Source: an uncultured Bacteroides sp. (GTDB taxonomy: Bacteria; Bacteroidota; Bacteroidia; Bacteroidales; Bacteroidaceae). From it: 64,000 nucleotides of DNA. Positions 53,512 through 62,430 of the stretch are shown one piece after another (positions within the stretch are counted from its first letter, which is position 1; each line of letters begins with the position of its first letter). The DNA is taken from contig NZ_CAJUHF010000015.1 in the NCBI RefSeq assembly GCF_910585845.1, positions 4,859 to 68,858 of the forward strand, read 5' to 3'. The notes under the pieces were generated by a model that saw only the letters and a program-made list of their open reading frames with translations, was not told where the DNA came from and made no database searches. The translations under genes and the position numbers were made by a program.

Positions 53512-54951
53512 ATGAATGATCTGTTAAGAAAATTGTTCACAATATATTGCAGTTGCTCGCTGTTGGCATTATGCGCTTGCGAGAACGAGGGAATGACTGC
53601 GGATGACATGGCAGTACCTGCCGGATTTGCCCTTTCGGCAGGTACTGCCACTAATTTTCTGACTTCTTCCTTTGCCTACGACCGGTCGGCCGACTGGGTG
53701 ACGGGAGAGTATGACAAGCGCTTTACTCGTGGCGACAAACTGTATGACGACAATCGCACCAGCAGCAACGGGATAGGAGGAGGACTGGGACCGGTCTATG
53801 CCGGTTATTCCTGTGGCAGCTGCCATCGCAATGCAGGACGCACACAGCCTACTTTGTGGAGTGAAGGCGGTTCCGGAAGTTCAGGATTCTCGTCCATGTT
53901 GGTGTATGTCAGTCGGAAGAACGGGGCTTTCTTCCAGGACTACGGGCGTGTACTTCACGATCAGGCGATTTACGGGGTGAAACCGGAAGGAAAACTGAAA
54001 GTGGAATATACCTATGAAACGTTCCAGTTCCCCGATGGTGAGAAATATGAGTTGTGTAAGCCCACTTATTCCATTTATGAATGGTATGCGGACAGCATTA
54101 AGCCCGAAGAATTATTCTGTACCGTGCGTATCCCTCTACGCCACGTCGGTATGGGGCAGATGATGGCTCTCGACCCGGTTGAGATAGAAGCCCTTGCGGC
54201 AAAGAGCAATTATCCGGAATACGGCATCAGTGGGCGTTGCAACTATATCACCGAACGAGGTGTGCGAAGCCTGGGACTGTCCGGCAACAAGGCGCAGCAT
54301 GCCGACTTGACCGTAGAACTCGGTTTCTCCAGCGATATGGGTGTCACTAACAGCCGCTATCCCGAAGAGATCTGCGAAGGACAGGTGCAAGTGAGTCAGG
54401 GCAGCATGATGGGGCTCTCCTATGCCCAGCTGGAGGTGTCGACGGAAGATATGGAGAATGTAGACCTCTACATGCAAAGCCTCAGTGTGCCAGCGCGCCG
54501 TAACGTGAACAACGAGCAAGTGAAACGGGGAGAACGGAACTTCTATGAGGCGAAATGTCATCTTTGCCATGTGACCACGCTTCATACCAAGCCACGCGGT
54601 TCCGTTCTGCTGAACGGGACCCGCCTGCCGTGGCTGGGCAGCCAGACCATCCATCCCTATTCCGACTTCCTGCTTCATGACATGGGGTCGGAAATCATGG
54701 GTGTAGGGTTGAACGACAATTACGTAAGCGGTCTGGCGCGGGGCAACGAATGGCGCACTACCCCCCTTTGGGGAGTGGGACTGCAGGAGACTGTCAACGG
54801 ACATACCTATTTCCTGCACGACGGCCGTGCCCGGAACTTTGTCGAAGCAATCATGTGGCACGGTGGTGAAGGCGAAGCCTCTAAGAACATTTTCAAGAAG
54901 ATGACAAAAGAAGATCGTGATGCCATGATCGCATTTTTAAAATCACTATAA
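53512..54951 (+). CDS. Di-heme oxidoreductase lipoprotein (DHOR/DUF1111, peroxidase-like)
   Basis: 479 residues from 53512. Lipobox ALCAC near residue 22 makes it a lipoprotein. Two c-type heme sites: Cys101-Gly-Ser-Cys104-His105 and Cys349-His-Leu-Cys352-His353. Other DHOR features are GLGPVYAGYSCGSCH and FLHDGRARNFVEAIMWHGGEGE at the C-terminus. The family is found beside imelysins and resembles cytochrome c peroxidases, but its reaction is not established; a periplasmic redox step on iron or a thiol is inferred. Starts upstream of 53512 lie within or before the promoter and are rejected. Confidence 0.9.
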   Translation: MNDLLRKLFTIYCSCSLLALCACENEGMTADDMAVPAGFALSAGTATNFLTSSFAYDRSADWVTGEYDKRFTRGDKLYDDNRTSSNGIGGGLGPVYAGYSCGSCHRNAGRTQPTLWSEGGSGSSGFSSMLVYVSRKNGAFFQDYGRVLHDQAIYGVKPEGKLKVEYTYETFQFPDGEKYELCKPTYSIYEWYADSIKPEELFCTVRIPLRHVGMGQMMALDPVEIEALAAKSNYPEYGISGRCNYITERGVRSLGLSGNKAQHADLTVELGFSSDMGVTNSRYPEEICEGQVQVSQGSMMGLSYAQLEVSTEDMENVDLYMQSLSVPARRNVNNEQVKRGERNFYEAKCHLCHVTTLHTKPRGSVLLNGTRLPWLGSQTIHPYSDFLLHDMGSEIMGVGLNDNYVSGLARGNEWRTTPLWGVGLQETVNGHTYFLHDGRARNFVEAIMWHGGEGEASKNIFKKMTKEDRDAMIAFLKSL

Positions 54952-54962
54952 AACGAAGAGCA

Positions 54963-56177
54963 ATGATAAGAAAATTAATTTTAATGGTTGCGCTGGCTTC
55001 TCTTTCATTGATAGCCGTGGCACAGCATGAAGAAGATACCGAGAACGGCGTAGTTTCACTTGCCGGAAGAGAGGGATTCACCATCGGAACAAAGAAAGGT
55101 GATTTTGTATTCAAACCCTATTTGCTGGTGCAGACTTGTGCCAATTTCAACTGGTATGACGACGAAGGACTGGACAAGGCGTACAATCAGGACAATATAG
55201 CCAATTCCGGCTTCTCCATCCCTTACGCCGTACTGGGTTTCACGGGAAAAGCCTTTGGAAAGGTCTCTTTCAATCTCTCCATCAACGCGGCGGCGAGTGG
55301 CGGTGCATTGCTCCAGCAGGCTTGGTTCGATGTGCAACTCAAGAAACAGTTTGCCATACGTGCCGGAAAGTTTAAGACTCCTTTTGCACATGCCTACCTG
55401 ACGACATTGGGCGAAACCCTCTTCCCCCAGTTGCCCCTTTCGCTGACTTCGCCTGTCATCTTGCCATACTCGCTGAATGCAGTGACCCCGAATATAGGTA
55501 CTGGTTTCGACCTGGGTGTAGAAATCCACGGATTGCTGGCGGATAAGTTTGGCTACGAAGTCGGTCTGTTCAATGGTACCGGTGTTGCCGTGAACGTTGC
55601 CACGAAGACTGTGAGTGACGATTGGCATATCCCCTCTTTGCTGTATGCAGGGCGCTTCACCTACATGCCTAAGGGAGTGATGCCCGCCACTCAGGGTAGT
55701 CCCAACCGCCTTAAGGAAGACAAGATACTGTTCGGTGTCTCAGCTTCCATCAATGTGGAGAGCGAAAATGAGAGTACCAACGACAGCCGTGTGGGGGTGG
55801 AATTTGCCATGCTGAAGAATAGGCTTTATCTGGCGGCCGAAGCATACTATATGCATGTGGGCTTCACCGACCGCCAGAAGATCAACGAAACCTATAACTA
55901 CCTTGGCGGTTATGCGCAAGGCGGTTACTTCATTGCCCCCCGCTTGCAGGCAGCTCTTCGTTACGACTTTTTCAACCGTAACGGTACGGGCGATGACGGA
56001 TTCCTGAACATGCCTGCCGTAGGCATGAACTATTTTTTCAAAGGCTGCAACCTAAAATTGCAGGCGATGTATCAGTACGTGGCACGTACGGGGCATAAGA
56101 CACAGCTCGACCGCGACAACGACAATCTGGGGCTTGCCACTCACTCGGCTACCGTCATGTTACAATATACTTTCTAA
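54963..56177 (+). CDS. Second porin-like outer-membrane protein (OprO/P type)
   Basis: 404 residues, signal peptide ending near AVAQ. Mature barrel strands include FVFKPYLLVQTCANFNWYDDEG, QFAIRAGKFKTPFAHAYLTTLGET, and terminal FLNMPAVGMNYFFKG and YVARTGHKTQ. Co-transcribed 11 bp after the di-heme gene and 17 bp before a mono-heme gene. Porins of this type with imelysin neighbours may admit iron complexes, anions or a redox partner; specificity unknown. Confidence 0.85.
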   Translation: MIRKLILMVALASLSLIAVAQHEEDTENGVVSLAGREGFTIGTKKGDFVFKPYLLVQTCANFNWYDDEGLDKAYNQDNIANSGFSIPYAVLGFTGKAFGKVSFNLSINAAASGGALLQQAWFDVQLKKQFAIRAGKFKTPFAHAYLTTLGETLFPQLPLSLTSPVILPYSLNAVTPNIGTGFDLGVEIHGLLADKFGYEVGLFNGTGVAVNVATKTVSDDWHIPSLLYAGRFTYMPKGVMPATQGSPNRLKEDKILFGVSASINVESENESTNDSRVGVEFAMLKNRLYLAAEAYYMHVGFTDRQKINETYNYLGGYAQGGYFIAPRLQAALRYDFFNRNGTGDDGFLNMPAVGMNYFFKGCNLKLQAMYQYVARTGHKTQLDRDNDNLGLATHSATVMLQYTF

Positions 56178-56194
56178 AAAACAGCAGGAAGGAT

Positions 56195-56926
56195 ATGAAG
56201 AACTATATATTATTCCTTGCCGCCATCTGGACAACCGTCTCTCTTTGTTCGTGCGACGACGGCAGGATTTACGAGCAGCATGTGGACATAGAGCGTGGAG
56301 GATATGTTTTGAAGTTGACCGGACGCTTCAGCGGACTGGGCAATTGGGCGGACGGATACAGCGTGGTCGTGGCAGGTTTCAATGACAAGAGCGAGTATGC
56401 AGTCATTACGAAATCGTTGCCGCTGAACCAGTCCGACGGGACTGAGGTCGTGATGACGCTTGGCGGCATAAACGACGAGGTGACAGTCTTGAAACTCTGT
56501 GTCATCAATCGCTTGCGGGAGTGCGTCGCCGACTTCCATACCATAGAGTGCGAAGAGATATTCGCATCAGCGGACACCATCATGATGAATGTCGGCACAC
56601 TGGACGTAGGCATGTACAGTGCCATTCAGTCGCAGGTGTTTGACAAGAAATGCACGATGTGTCACGGAGAAACGGGTACGGCAGCGGGTAATCTGTTTCT
56701 GACAGCGGATAAGAGCTACCATGCACTGGTCAACCGGCCTGCCTACAAGAACAGCGACCTGCTGTTGGTTAAACCGGGCGAAGCAGAGGAGAGCTTTCTG
56801 CACCTAGTCCTGAACCGGGACGGCGACACGAATATGCACCATCTGGACCTCTTTTCCGAGAAAGAACAGTTGGCTCTGAAACTGATAGACGACTGGATCA
56901 ACAGGGGGGCTTTCTTAAACAATTGA
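56195..56926 (+). CDS. Mono-heme lipoprotein (cytochrome-like)
   Basis: 243 residues. Lipobox SLCSC near residue 20. N-terminal beta-rich region (residues about 30-140) of unknown fold, then one c-type heme site Cys153-Thr-Met-Cys156-His157 followed by GETGTAAGNLFLTA, which resembles short heme domains in Bacteroidota lipoproteins. C-terminal HHLDLFSEKEQLALKLIDDWIN is typical after such sites. It would shuttle electrons in the periplasm with the di-heme protein encoded upstream. The N-terminal half is not assignable. Confidence 0.82.
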   Translation: MKNYILFLAAIWTTVSLCSCDDGRIYEQHVDIERGGYVLKLTGRFSGLGNWADGYSVVVAGFNDKSEYAVITKSLPLNQSDGTEVVMTLGGINDEVTVLKLCVINRLRECVADFHTIECEEIFASADTIMMNVGTLDVGMYSAIQSQVFDKKCTMCHGETGTAAGNLFLTADKSYHALVNRPAYKNSDLLLVKPGEAEESFLHLVLNRDGDTNMHHLDLFSEKEQLALKLIDDWINRGAFLNN

Positions 56927-56942
56927 CTAATTTACATGGGAT

Positions 56943-58097
56943 ATGAATGTTAACGAACAGCATACTGACTGGTCGGGAAAGACACTGACCGAAATATTTA
57001 GATATGAAGCAGGGCAAGGAGTGTCAGAATTTCACGTGATGATTCACTCTATCCAGCCCGAAGACACTTATCAACAGCAACTGAGCGCTGTAGCAGACGC
57101 ATATAACGAAGTATTGACCCGCGAACTGAAAGGAGCGGTTGCTGTTTTCAAACGTTGCTTCCTGAGCGATGCAGCCAATCAGGCGGACATTTTGCAGGCT
57201 TTTATGGCCGAAAATTCCGATTGCGCTCTTTCTATTGTAGAGCAGCCGCCCCTGAATGGGACAAAGATTGCATTGTGGGTTTATCTGCAGACTGATGTAC
57301 AGACACGGGTCCTGCACAACGGACTCTTTGAAGTGAAGCACGGAGCTTATCGCCAACTTTGGGGAGGAAGCGCCTTCAACCGTGCCGCCAACTCGGAATA
57401 TCAGACCCGCTTGTTGCTGAACGATTACGTGATGCAACTCATGGAGCAGGGCTGTACGCTGGCAAACGACTGCATCCGCACCTGGTTTTTCGTACAGAAC
57501 GTAGATGTGAATTATGCCGATGTAGTGAAGGCGCGCAATGAAGTCTTTGTCACGCAGAATCTGACGGAAAAGACCCACTACATCTCCAGCACAGGTATCG
57601 GTGGCCGCCATGCCGACCCGAAAGTCCTCGTGCAAATGGACACCTATGCCGTGGCAGGTCTACAGGCAGGACAAATCCATTTTCTCTATGCTCCCACTCA
57701 CCTGAACCCCACTTACGAATATGGTGTCAGTTTCGAGCGGGGTACTTATGTAGACTATGGCGACCGTCGCCACGTGTTCATCTCCGGTACGGCAAGCATC
57801 AACAACAAAGGTGAAGTGGTTCATCCTGGCGACATCCGTAAGCAGACGGAACGGATGTGGGAGAATGTGGAAGCCTTGCTGAACGAAGCGGAATGCACGT
57901 TCGAAGACTTGGGACAAATGATAGTCTATCTGCGCGACATTTCCGACTATGCTGTAGTAAAGAAGATGTACGACAGTCGCTTTCCCGCTATCCCGAAAGT
58001 CTTTGTGCATGCCCCCGTATGCCGTCCGGGCTGGTTGATAGAGATGGAGTGCATGGGCGTCCGCTCCTTGAAGAACGAGGCTTACGCTCCTTTCTGA
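56943..58097 (+). CDS. Rid-superfamily protein (FkbO/Hyg5 chorismatase-like)
   Basis: 384 residues, no signal peptide. The C-terminal 130 residues (HVFISGTASINNKGEVVHPGDIRKQTERMWENVEALL... MIEMECMGV-like) match the RidA/YjgF fold. The N-terminal half also has two Rid-like parts (FKRCFLSDAANQADI; YAEDVVKARNEVF-like NYADVVKARNEVF). The full layout is that of the FkbO/Hyg5 chorismatase family, which cleaves chorismate, but active-site residues cannot be checked here. It follows the mono-heme gene by 16 bp so may share its transcript. Chorismatase, deaminase-like Rid and orphan function are all possible. Confidence 0.65.
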   Translation: MNVNEQHTDWSGKTLTEIFRYEAGQGVSEFHVMIHSIQPEDTYQQQLSAVADAYNEVLTRELKGAVAVFKRCFLSDAANQADILQAFMAENSDCALSIVEQPPLNGTKIALWVYLQTDVQTRVLHNGLFEVKHGAYRQLWGGSAFNRAANSEYQTRLLLNDYVMQLMEQGCTLANDCIRTWFFVQNVDVNYADVVKARNEVFVTQNLTEKTHYISSTGIGGRHADPKVLVQMDTYAVAGLQAGQIHFLYAPTHLNPTYEYGVSFERGTYVDYGDRRHVFISGTASINNKGEVVHPGDIRKQTERMWENVEALLNEAECTFEDLGQMIVYLRDISDYAVVKKMYDSRFPAIPKVFVHAPVCRPGWLIEMECMGVRSLKNEAYAPF

Positions 58098-58507
58098 CCC
58101 ATCAGGACATGCCTGTCCTGGCATTCTGTCCGATGGGCATAGGAGCCTTATTCAAAAACGCATCCGCTTCATACCTGTTCTCTATCTGCCCCATACCCAC
58201 TTTATGTTTTTTTATACAGAGGCGTATGGAGATGATGTAGCCCTGATAGGGAGCGGATGCTCTCGGATGAGAACCTTTATCGATTGATAGATGACATTAA
58301 TGCAAACAATGGTCAATAGTGTATTTAACTGTCAACTATCGACTATTGCATTCAACTGTAACGGAGTGAAGCATAGTGATTCCCTTATTTATTAAATCTC
58401 CTTAACAAAATCCCCATACCTCACTTTTTATTTGTTTATTTGCGCCAAATTAGGGTATAGTGTGGTCCGGTGGGTTCGGACTGTGCTTCATTTTTGCAAA
58501 ACGTTCG
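58098..58507 (+). other. Intergenic spacer with small hairpins
   Basis: CAGGACA (58103-58109) pairs with TGTCCTG (58114-58120) around TGCC just after the Rid-like stop; no T run follows. Near 58310, TCAATAGT and ACTATTGC form a weak inverted pair. A CATTTTTGC at about 58488 is one mismatch from a -7 box and lies 20 bp before the next gene. I see nothing else. Confidence 0.45.
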
Positions 58508-59404
58508 ATGAATAAACTCACAATAAAAGTCTGTCCGGTATGCGGTGGTACGCATATGGAGCATGCTATGACTTGCATAGACCATTATGCTTCCGGCGAA
58601 GCATTCCATCTGTGCCGATGTCAGAGTTGCGGCTTCCTTTTTACGCAGGACTTCCCTGTAGAGGCAGAGATAGGCAGATATTATGAAACGCCCGATTACA
58701 TCTCCCATTCCGATACGAAAAAAGGACTCATGAACAGGGTGTACCATTGGGTACGCAGCTATATGTTGGGTCGTAAGGCGCGTCTGGTGATTCGCGAGGC
58801 GCACCGAAAAACGGGATGCCTGTTGGACGTCGGTACGGGAACCGGTTACTTCGCTGCCACCATGAAGCGACGGGGCTGGGAAGTGGAGGCTGTGGAGAAG
58901 AACGCGCAAGCCCGTCAGTTTGCCAAGGAGCACTTCGGGCTTGAAGTGAAACCCGATACGGAGTTGCAGAGATTTACTGAGGGGAGCTTCGACGTCATCA
59001 CCTTGTGGCACGTCATGGAGCATCTGGAGTACCTGAATGATACGTGGGATACACTGAACACCCTGCTGGCAGAGCGAGGCGTGCTGATAGTTGCCGTGCC
59101 CAACTGCTCTTCGTACGACGCAAAGAAGTATGGTGCACTGTGGGCAGCTTACGATGTCCCGCGCCACTTGTGGCACTTTACGCCCGCCACCATCCAGCGG
59201 ATAGCGGCTAAACACGGTTTCATATGGGCTGCACACCTCCCGATGCCGTTCGATGCCTTTTATGTGTCGATGTTGAGCGAGAAATATATGGGTCATTCCC
59301 TTACTTTCTTCTGGGGAATGCTGAGCGGCATGCGGGCATGGCTCAGTACATTAGGAAGAAAAGAACAAAGTAGTTCGATGATTTATGTATTCAGGAAGAA
59401 GTAG
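58508..59404 (+). CDS. Class I SAM methyltransferase with N-terminal zinc ribbon
   Basis: 298 residues from 58508. An upstream start 16 codons earlier would add MWSGGFGLCFIFAKRS and is rejected. The N-terminal 40 residues form a zinc ribbon CPVCGG...CRCQSCGF. The methyltransferase core has the SAM motif LLDVGTGTGYFAATMKRRGW, then LWHVMEHLEYLNDTWDTL and GVLIVAVPN. The layout is Methyltransf_23, as in many Bacteroidota enzymes of unknown target, possibly lipid or surface glycan. It overlaps ftsX by 20 bp. Confidence 0.88.
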   Translation: MNKLTIKVCPVCGGTHMEHAMTCIDHYASGEAFHLCRCQSCGFLFTQDFPVEAEIGRYYETPDYISHSDTKKGLMNRVYHWVRSYMLGRKARLVIREAHRKTGCLLDVGTGTGYFAATMKRRGWEVEAVEKNAQARQFAKEHFGLEVKPDTELQRFTEGSFDVITLWHVMEHLEYLNDTWDTLNTLLAERGVLIVAVPNCSSYDAKKYGALWAAYDVPRHLWHFTPATIQRIAAKHGFIWAAHLPMPFDAFYVSMLSEKYMGHSLTFFWGMLSGMRAWLSTLGRKEQSSSMIYVFRKK

Positions 59405-60269
59405 AAATAATACTGTATCTTGCTTTGATATGCAGTTCGTCACCTCTAGCATCAGTACGACATTGGTGTTGTTGCTGTTGGGGCTGGTTGTGTTTTTTGT
59501 GCTTGCTGCCCACAACCTTTCGGTGTATGTCAAGGAGAATATCAATTTCTCCATTATCCTCAGCGATGACATGAAGGAGGCGGATATCCTGAAATTTCAG
59601 AAGAAGCTGGACAAGGAAGCCTTTGTGCGCTCCACAGAGTATATCTCCAAGAAGCAGGCGCTCCACGAACAGATCGAGGCGATGGGGGTAGACCCACAGG
59701 ACTTTCTGGGATATAATCCTCTGCACGCCTCTATCGAGGTGAAACTGCATTTCGACTATGCCAATGCAGACAGCATAGCTCGGATAGAGAAGCTGATTAG
59801 AAAGAACACTAACGTGCAGAAAGTGCACTATCAGGAAGACCTGATTGATATGGTCAATAAGAATGTCCGTAATATCAGCCTGCTGTTGTTGGGACTTGCC
59901 GTATTGTTGACTTTCATATCCTTTGCATTGATCAATAATACGATACGGCTGACCATCTACTCCAAACGCTTCCTCATCCATACGATGAAGTTGGTGGGAG
60001 CGAGTTGGGGCTTTATCCGGCGTCCGTTCTTGTGGCGCAACTTCTGTATCGGTGTGCTGGCGGCTGTCATTGCCGACGGTATCTTGTGGGCTGCTGCCTA
60101 TTGGCTGGTGACGTATGAGCCTGATTTGATTTGTGTGATTACGCCCGATGTCATGTTGTTGGTTTCCGCATCGGTGCTGGTGTTCGGGGTGTGCATTACG
60201 TGGTTTTGCGCATACCTTTCCACCAACAAGTATCTGCGGATGAAGGCAAGCACGCTCTACTACATCTGA
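59385..60269 (+). CDS. ftsX: FtsX, permease-like subunit of the FtsEX cell-division complex
   Basis: 294 residues. FtsX anchors FtsE and signals to peptidoglycan hydrolases at the septum. The first membrane helix (TTLVLLLLGLVVFFVLAAHN), a periplasmic loop (ENINFSIILSDDMKEADIL ... VHYQEDLIDMVNKNV), then three helices (NISLLLLGLAVLLTFISFALINNTI; FCIGVLAAVIADGILWAAAY; VMLLVSASVLVFGVCITWF). NTIRLTIYSKRFLIHTMKLVGA is the family signature. Start at 59385 overlaps the methyltransferase stop. ftsE is not in this window, so the pair is split, as in other Bacteroides. Confidence 0.93.
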   Translation: MYSGRSRNNTVSCFDMQFVTSSISTTLVLLLLGLVVFFVLAAHNLSVYVKENINFSIILSDDMKEADILKFQKKLDKEAFVRSTEYISKKQALHEQIEAMGVDPQDFLGYNPLHASIEVKLHFDYANADSIARIEKLIRKNTNVQKVHYQEDLIDMVNKNVRNISLLLLGLAVLLTFISFALINNTIRLTIYSKRFLIHTMKLVGASWGFIRRPFLWRNFCIGVLAAVIADGILWAAAYWLVTYEPDLICVITPDVMLLVSASVLVFGVCITWFCAYLSTNKYLRMKASTLYYI

Positions 60270-60339
60270 TGATGTGTGTCCGGCGACAGACGGCTGACGA
60301 TGAGAGATAGAATAGTAATGTAATTTATATAGATAAGAA

Positions 60340-60594
60340 ATGAGTAAAGAGAAATTTGCTTTCGATAAGACCAACTTTATCCTGCTTGCCGTTGCAATGG
60401 CGGTAGTGATTGTCGGTTTTATTCTGATGACCGGTCCTGTGTCTACTCCGGAGCACTTCGAACCGGATATTTTTAGTGCGAGGCGCATTAAGGTAGCTCC
60501 GCTTGTCTGTCTTGCAGGCTTTGTCTTCATGATCTACGCCGTGTTGCGCAAACCCCGCAGCAAGCAGGCCGACCAAGAAAGACCGGAAGCGTGA
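60340..60594 (+). CDS. DUF3098 small membrane protein
   Basis: 84 residues with two membrane helices (about 12-31, NFILLAVAMAVVIVGFILMT, and 52-66, APLVCLAGFVFMIYAVL). EPDIFSARRIKVAP between them is the DUF3098 core. The family is confined to Bacteroidota and commonly sits between ftsX and uppP, as here, which suggests a link to division or cell-wall lipid recycling but no function is known. Confidence 0.85.
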   Translation: MSKEKFAFDKTNFILLAVAMAVVIVGFILMTGPVSTPEHFEPDIFSARRIKVAPLVCLAGFVFMIYAVLRKPRSKQADQERPEA

Positions 60595-60612
60595 AGCCCC
60601 CGTATCCCCCAA

Positions 60613-60645
60613 AAAATCAAAATTCATAATTCAAAATTCATAATT
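60613..60645. repeat. 14-bp direct repeat before uppP
   Basis: TCAAAATTCATAAT occurs twice in tandem with no gap. Short, AT-rich, without other support. Confidence 0.5.
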
Positions 60646-60652
60646 AAACTAT

Positions 60653-61456
60653 ATGGAATGGTTTGAGGCACTTATCCTGGGGCTGATCCAGGGGCTGACA
60701 GAATATCTGCCGGTGAGTAGCAGCGGACATCTTGCCATCGGCTCAGCGTTGTTTGGCATTCAGGGAGAAGAGAATCTGGCGTTTACGGTGGTAGTGCATG
60801 TGGCTACGGTATTCAGTACGCTGGTTGTTTTGTGGAAAGAGATCGAATGGATCTTCAGAGGCCTGTTCAAGTGGCAGATGAACGACGAGACGCGCTACGT
60901 GATTAATATCCTGATTTCCATGATACCGATAGGCATCGTAGGCGTGTTCTTCAAGGACGAGGTGGAGGCAATCTTTGGTTCGGGGTTGCTGGTTGTGGGC
61001 TGCATGCTGCTGCTGACTGCCGCTTTGCTCTCGTTCTCTTACTACTATAAGCCGAAGCAGAAAGAGAACATCTCGATGAAAGACGCGTTTATCATCGGTT
61101 TGGCTCAGGCTTGCGCCGTGCTTCCGGGGCTTTCCCGTTCGGGTTCTACGATTGCTACGGGACTGCTGCTGGGCGACAACAAGGCGAAACTGGCACAGTT
61201 CTCGTTTCTGATGGTGATGCCGCCGATATTGGGTGAGGGACTGCTGGACAGCTTGAAGCTGATGAAAGGCGAAGAGATTGCGGGCAGCATCTCGACGTTG
61301 TCATTGCTGATAGGCTTCGTGGCAGCTTTCGTGTCGGGCTGTCTGGCTTGTAAGTGGATGATTAACATTGTGAAGAGAGGCAAGCTGGTCTATTTCGCCA
61401 TCTACTGTGCGATGGCCGGTATCGTAACTATCATTCTGTCACAAATGCAAGGTTAA
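60653..61456 (+). CDS. uppP: Undecaprenyl-diphosphatase UppP/BacA
   Basis: 267 residues, eight predicted membrane segments. It removes the beta-phosphate of undecaprenyl pyrophosphate so the lipid carrier can be reused for wall and polysaccharide synthesis; overproduction gives bacitracin resistance in many bacteria. Motifs: ALILGLIQGLTEYLPVSSSGHL with the catalytic Glu, and LPGLSRSGSTIATGLLLG with the Arg/Ser loop. Four bp before truB, so cotranscribed. Confidence 0.95.
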   Translation: MEWFEALILGLIQGLTEYLPVSSSGHLAIGSALFGIQGEENLAFTVVVHVATVFSTLVVLWKEIEWIFRGLFKWQMNDETRYVINILISMIPIGIVGVFFKDEVEAIFGSGLLVVGCMLLLTAALLSFSYYYKPKQKENISMKDAFIIGLAQACAVLPGLSRSGSTIATGLLLGDNKAKLAQFSFLMVMPPILGEGLLDSLKLMKGEEIAGSISTLSLLIGFVAAFVSGCLACKWMINIVKRGKLVYFAIYCAMAGIVTIILSQMQG

Positions 61457-61459
61457 CAG

Positions 61460-62188
61460 ATGAATTTCAAAGAAGGAGAAGTACTTTATTTCAATAAGCC
61501 GTTGGGGTGGACCTCGTTCAAGGTCGTGGGACATGCACGTTACCACATCTGCCGGCGGCTGAAGGTGAAGAAACTGAAAGTAGGCCATGCCGGCACGCTC
61601 GATCCTCTGGCTACGGGGGTGATGATTGTCTGTACGGGCAAGGCTACGAAGCGGATTGAAGAGTTCCAGTATCACACGAAGGAATACGTCGCCACCATCC
61701 GGATGGGCGCCACGACCCCTTCCTACGACTTGGAACATGAGATAGATGCCACCTATCCTACGGAACACATCACCCAAGGGCTGGTGGAAGAGACATTGAA
61801 GAAGTTTGTCGGCGAGATACAGCAGGTTCCACCCGCTTTCTCTGCTTGCATGGTGAACGGCAAGCGCGCTTACGACCTGGCCCGTAAGGGGGAGGAAGTG
61901 GAGTTGAAGCCGAAGCTTCTGGTGATAGACGAGATAGAACTGCTGGAGTGCAACCTGCCGGATATCAAAGTGCGCGTAGTGTGCAGCAAAGGTACCTATA
62001 TCCGTGCGCTGGCCCGCGACATTGGCGAAGCACTGCAGAGCGGGGCACATCTGACGGCTTTGGAGCGCACCCGCGTGGGAGATGTCTGGCTGGCAGACTG
62101 CCTCGACCCGATGGACTTCAAGGAGTGGATAGACGCTCAGGAGATAGACACGGAGGAAGACACAAAGGATTTCCAGCAGACAAGTTGA
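61460..62188 (+). CDS. truB: tRNA pseudouridine-55 synthase TruB
   Basis: 242 residues. It makes pseudouridine 55 in the T-loop of most tRNAs. The catalytic Asp is in VGHAGTLDPLATGVMIVCTGKATK; other family motifs are NKPLGWTSFKVVGH and SKGTYIRALARDIG. Shorter than E. coli TruB because the C-terminal PUA domain is reduced or absent, as in other Bacteroidota. Three bp after uppP; TTGAC-spacer follows. Confidence 0.95.
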   Translation: MNFKEGEVLYFNKPLGWTSFKVVGHARYHICRRLKVKKLKVGHAGTLDPLATGVMIVCTGKATKRIEEFQYHTKEYVATIRMGATTPSYDLEHEIDATYPTEHITQGLVEETLKKFVGEIQQVPPAFSACMVNGKRAYDLARKGEEVELKPKLLVIDEIELLECNLPDIKVRVVCSKGTYIRALARDIGEALQSGAHLTALERTRVGDVWLADCLDPMDFKEWIDAQEIDTEEDTKDFQQTS

Positions 62189-62277
62189 CAAGGGGATAAG
62201 GGAAAATGCTTGCTTGCCATCAGGCTAAGAGTTATAACCTGTACTTTTCTTTTTGTCAGTTTGTCGATTGAACCCTC

Positions 62278-62430
62278 GTCAACTAAGAAGTTTCGCTTGC
62301 GAAACTCAAATAACTCAATAAATCAAAAAAGAAGTAACTCAAACGATTTAATAACTCAAAAAACAAGTGACCCGAATAACTCAATAACTCAAACCCCAAG
62401 TAATTCAAAAACTCAATAACTTAAAATAAT
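62278..62430 (+). repeat. queA leader: dispersed repeat, hairpin and AACTCAA repeats
   Basis: 62278-62306 is 27 of 29 identical, in reverse orientation, to the segment after susD (25267-25295) and contains the hairpin AGTTTCGC (62289-62296) / GCGAAACT (62299-62306). Seven copies of AACTCAA follow between 62303 and 62416, mostly within AATAACTCAA. The start codon of queA is 14 bp after the last copy. No -7 box and no recognisable riboswitch is seen; 62189-62277 shows nothing. Confidence 0.6.

Noticed and set aside
59391..60530. Antisense open frame opposite ftsX (379 codons)
   Set aside because: Composition is dominated by His/Gln/Lys runs and ftsX is clear on the + strand.
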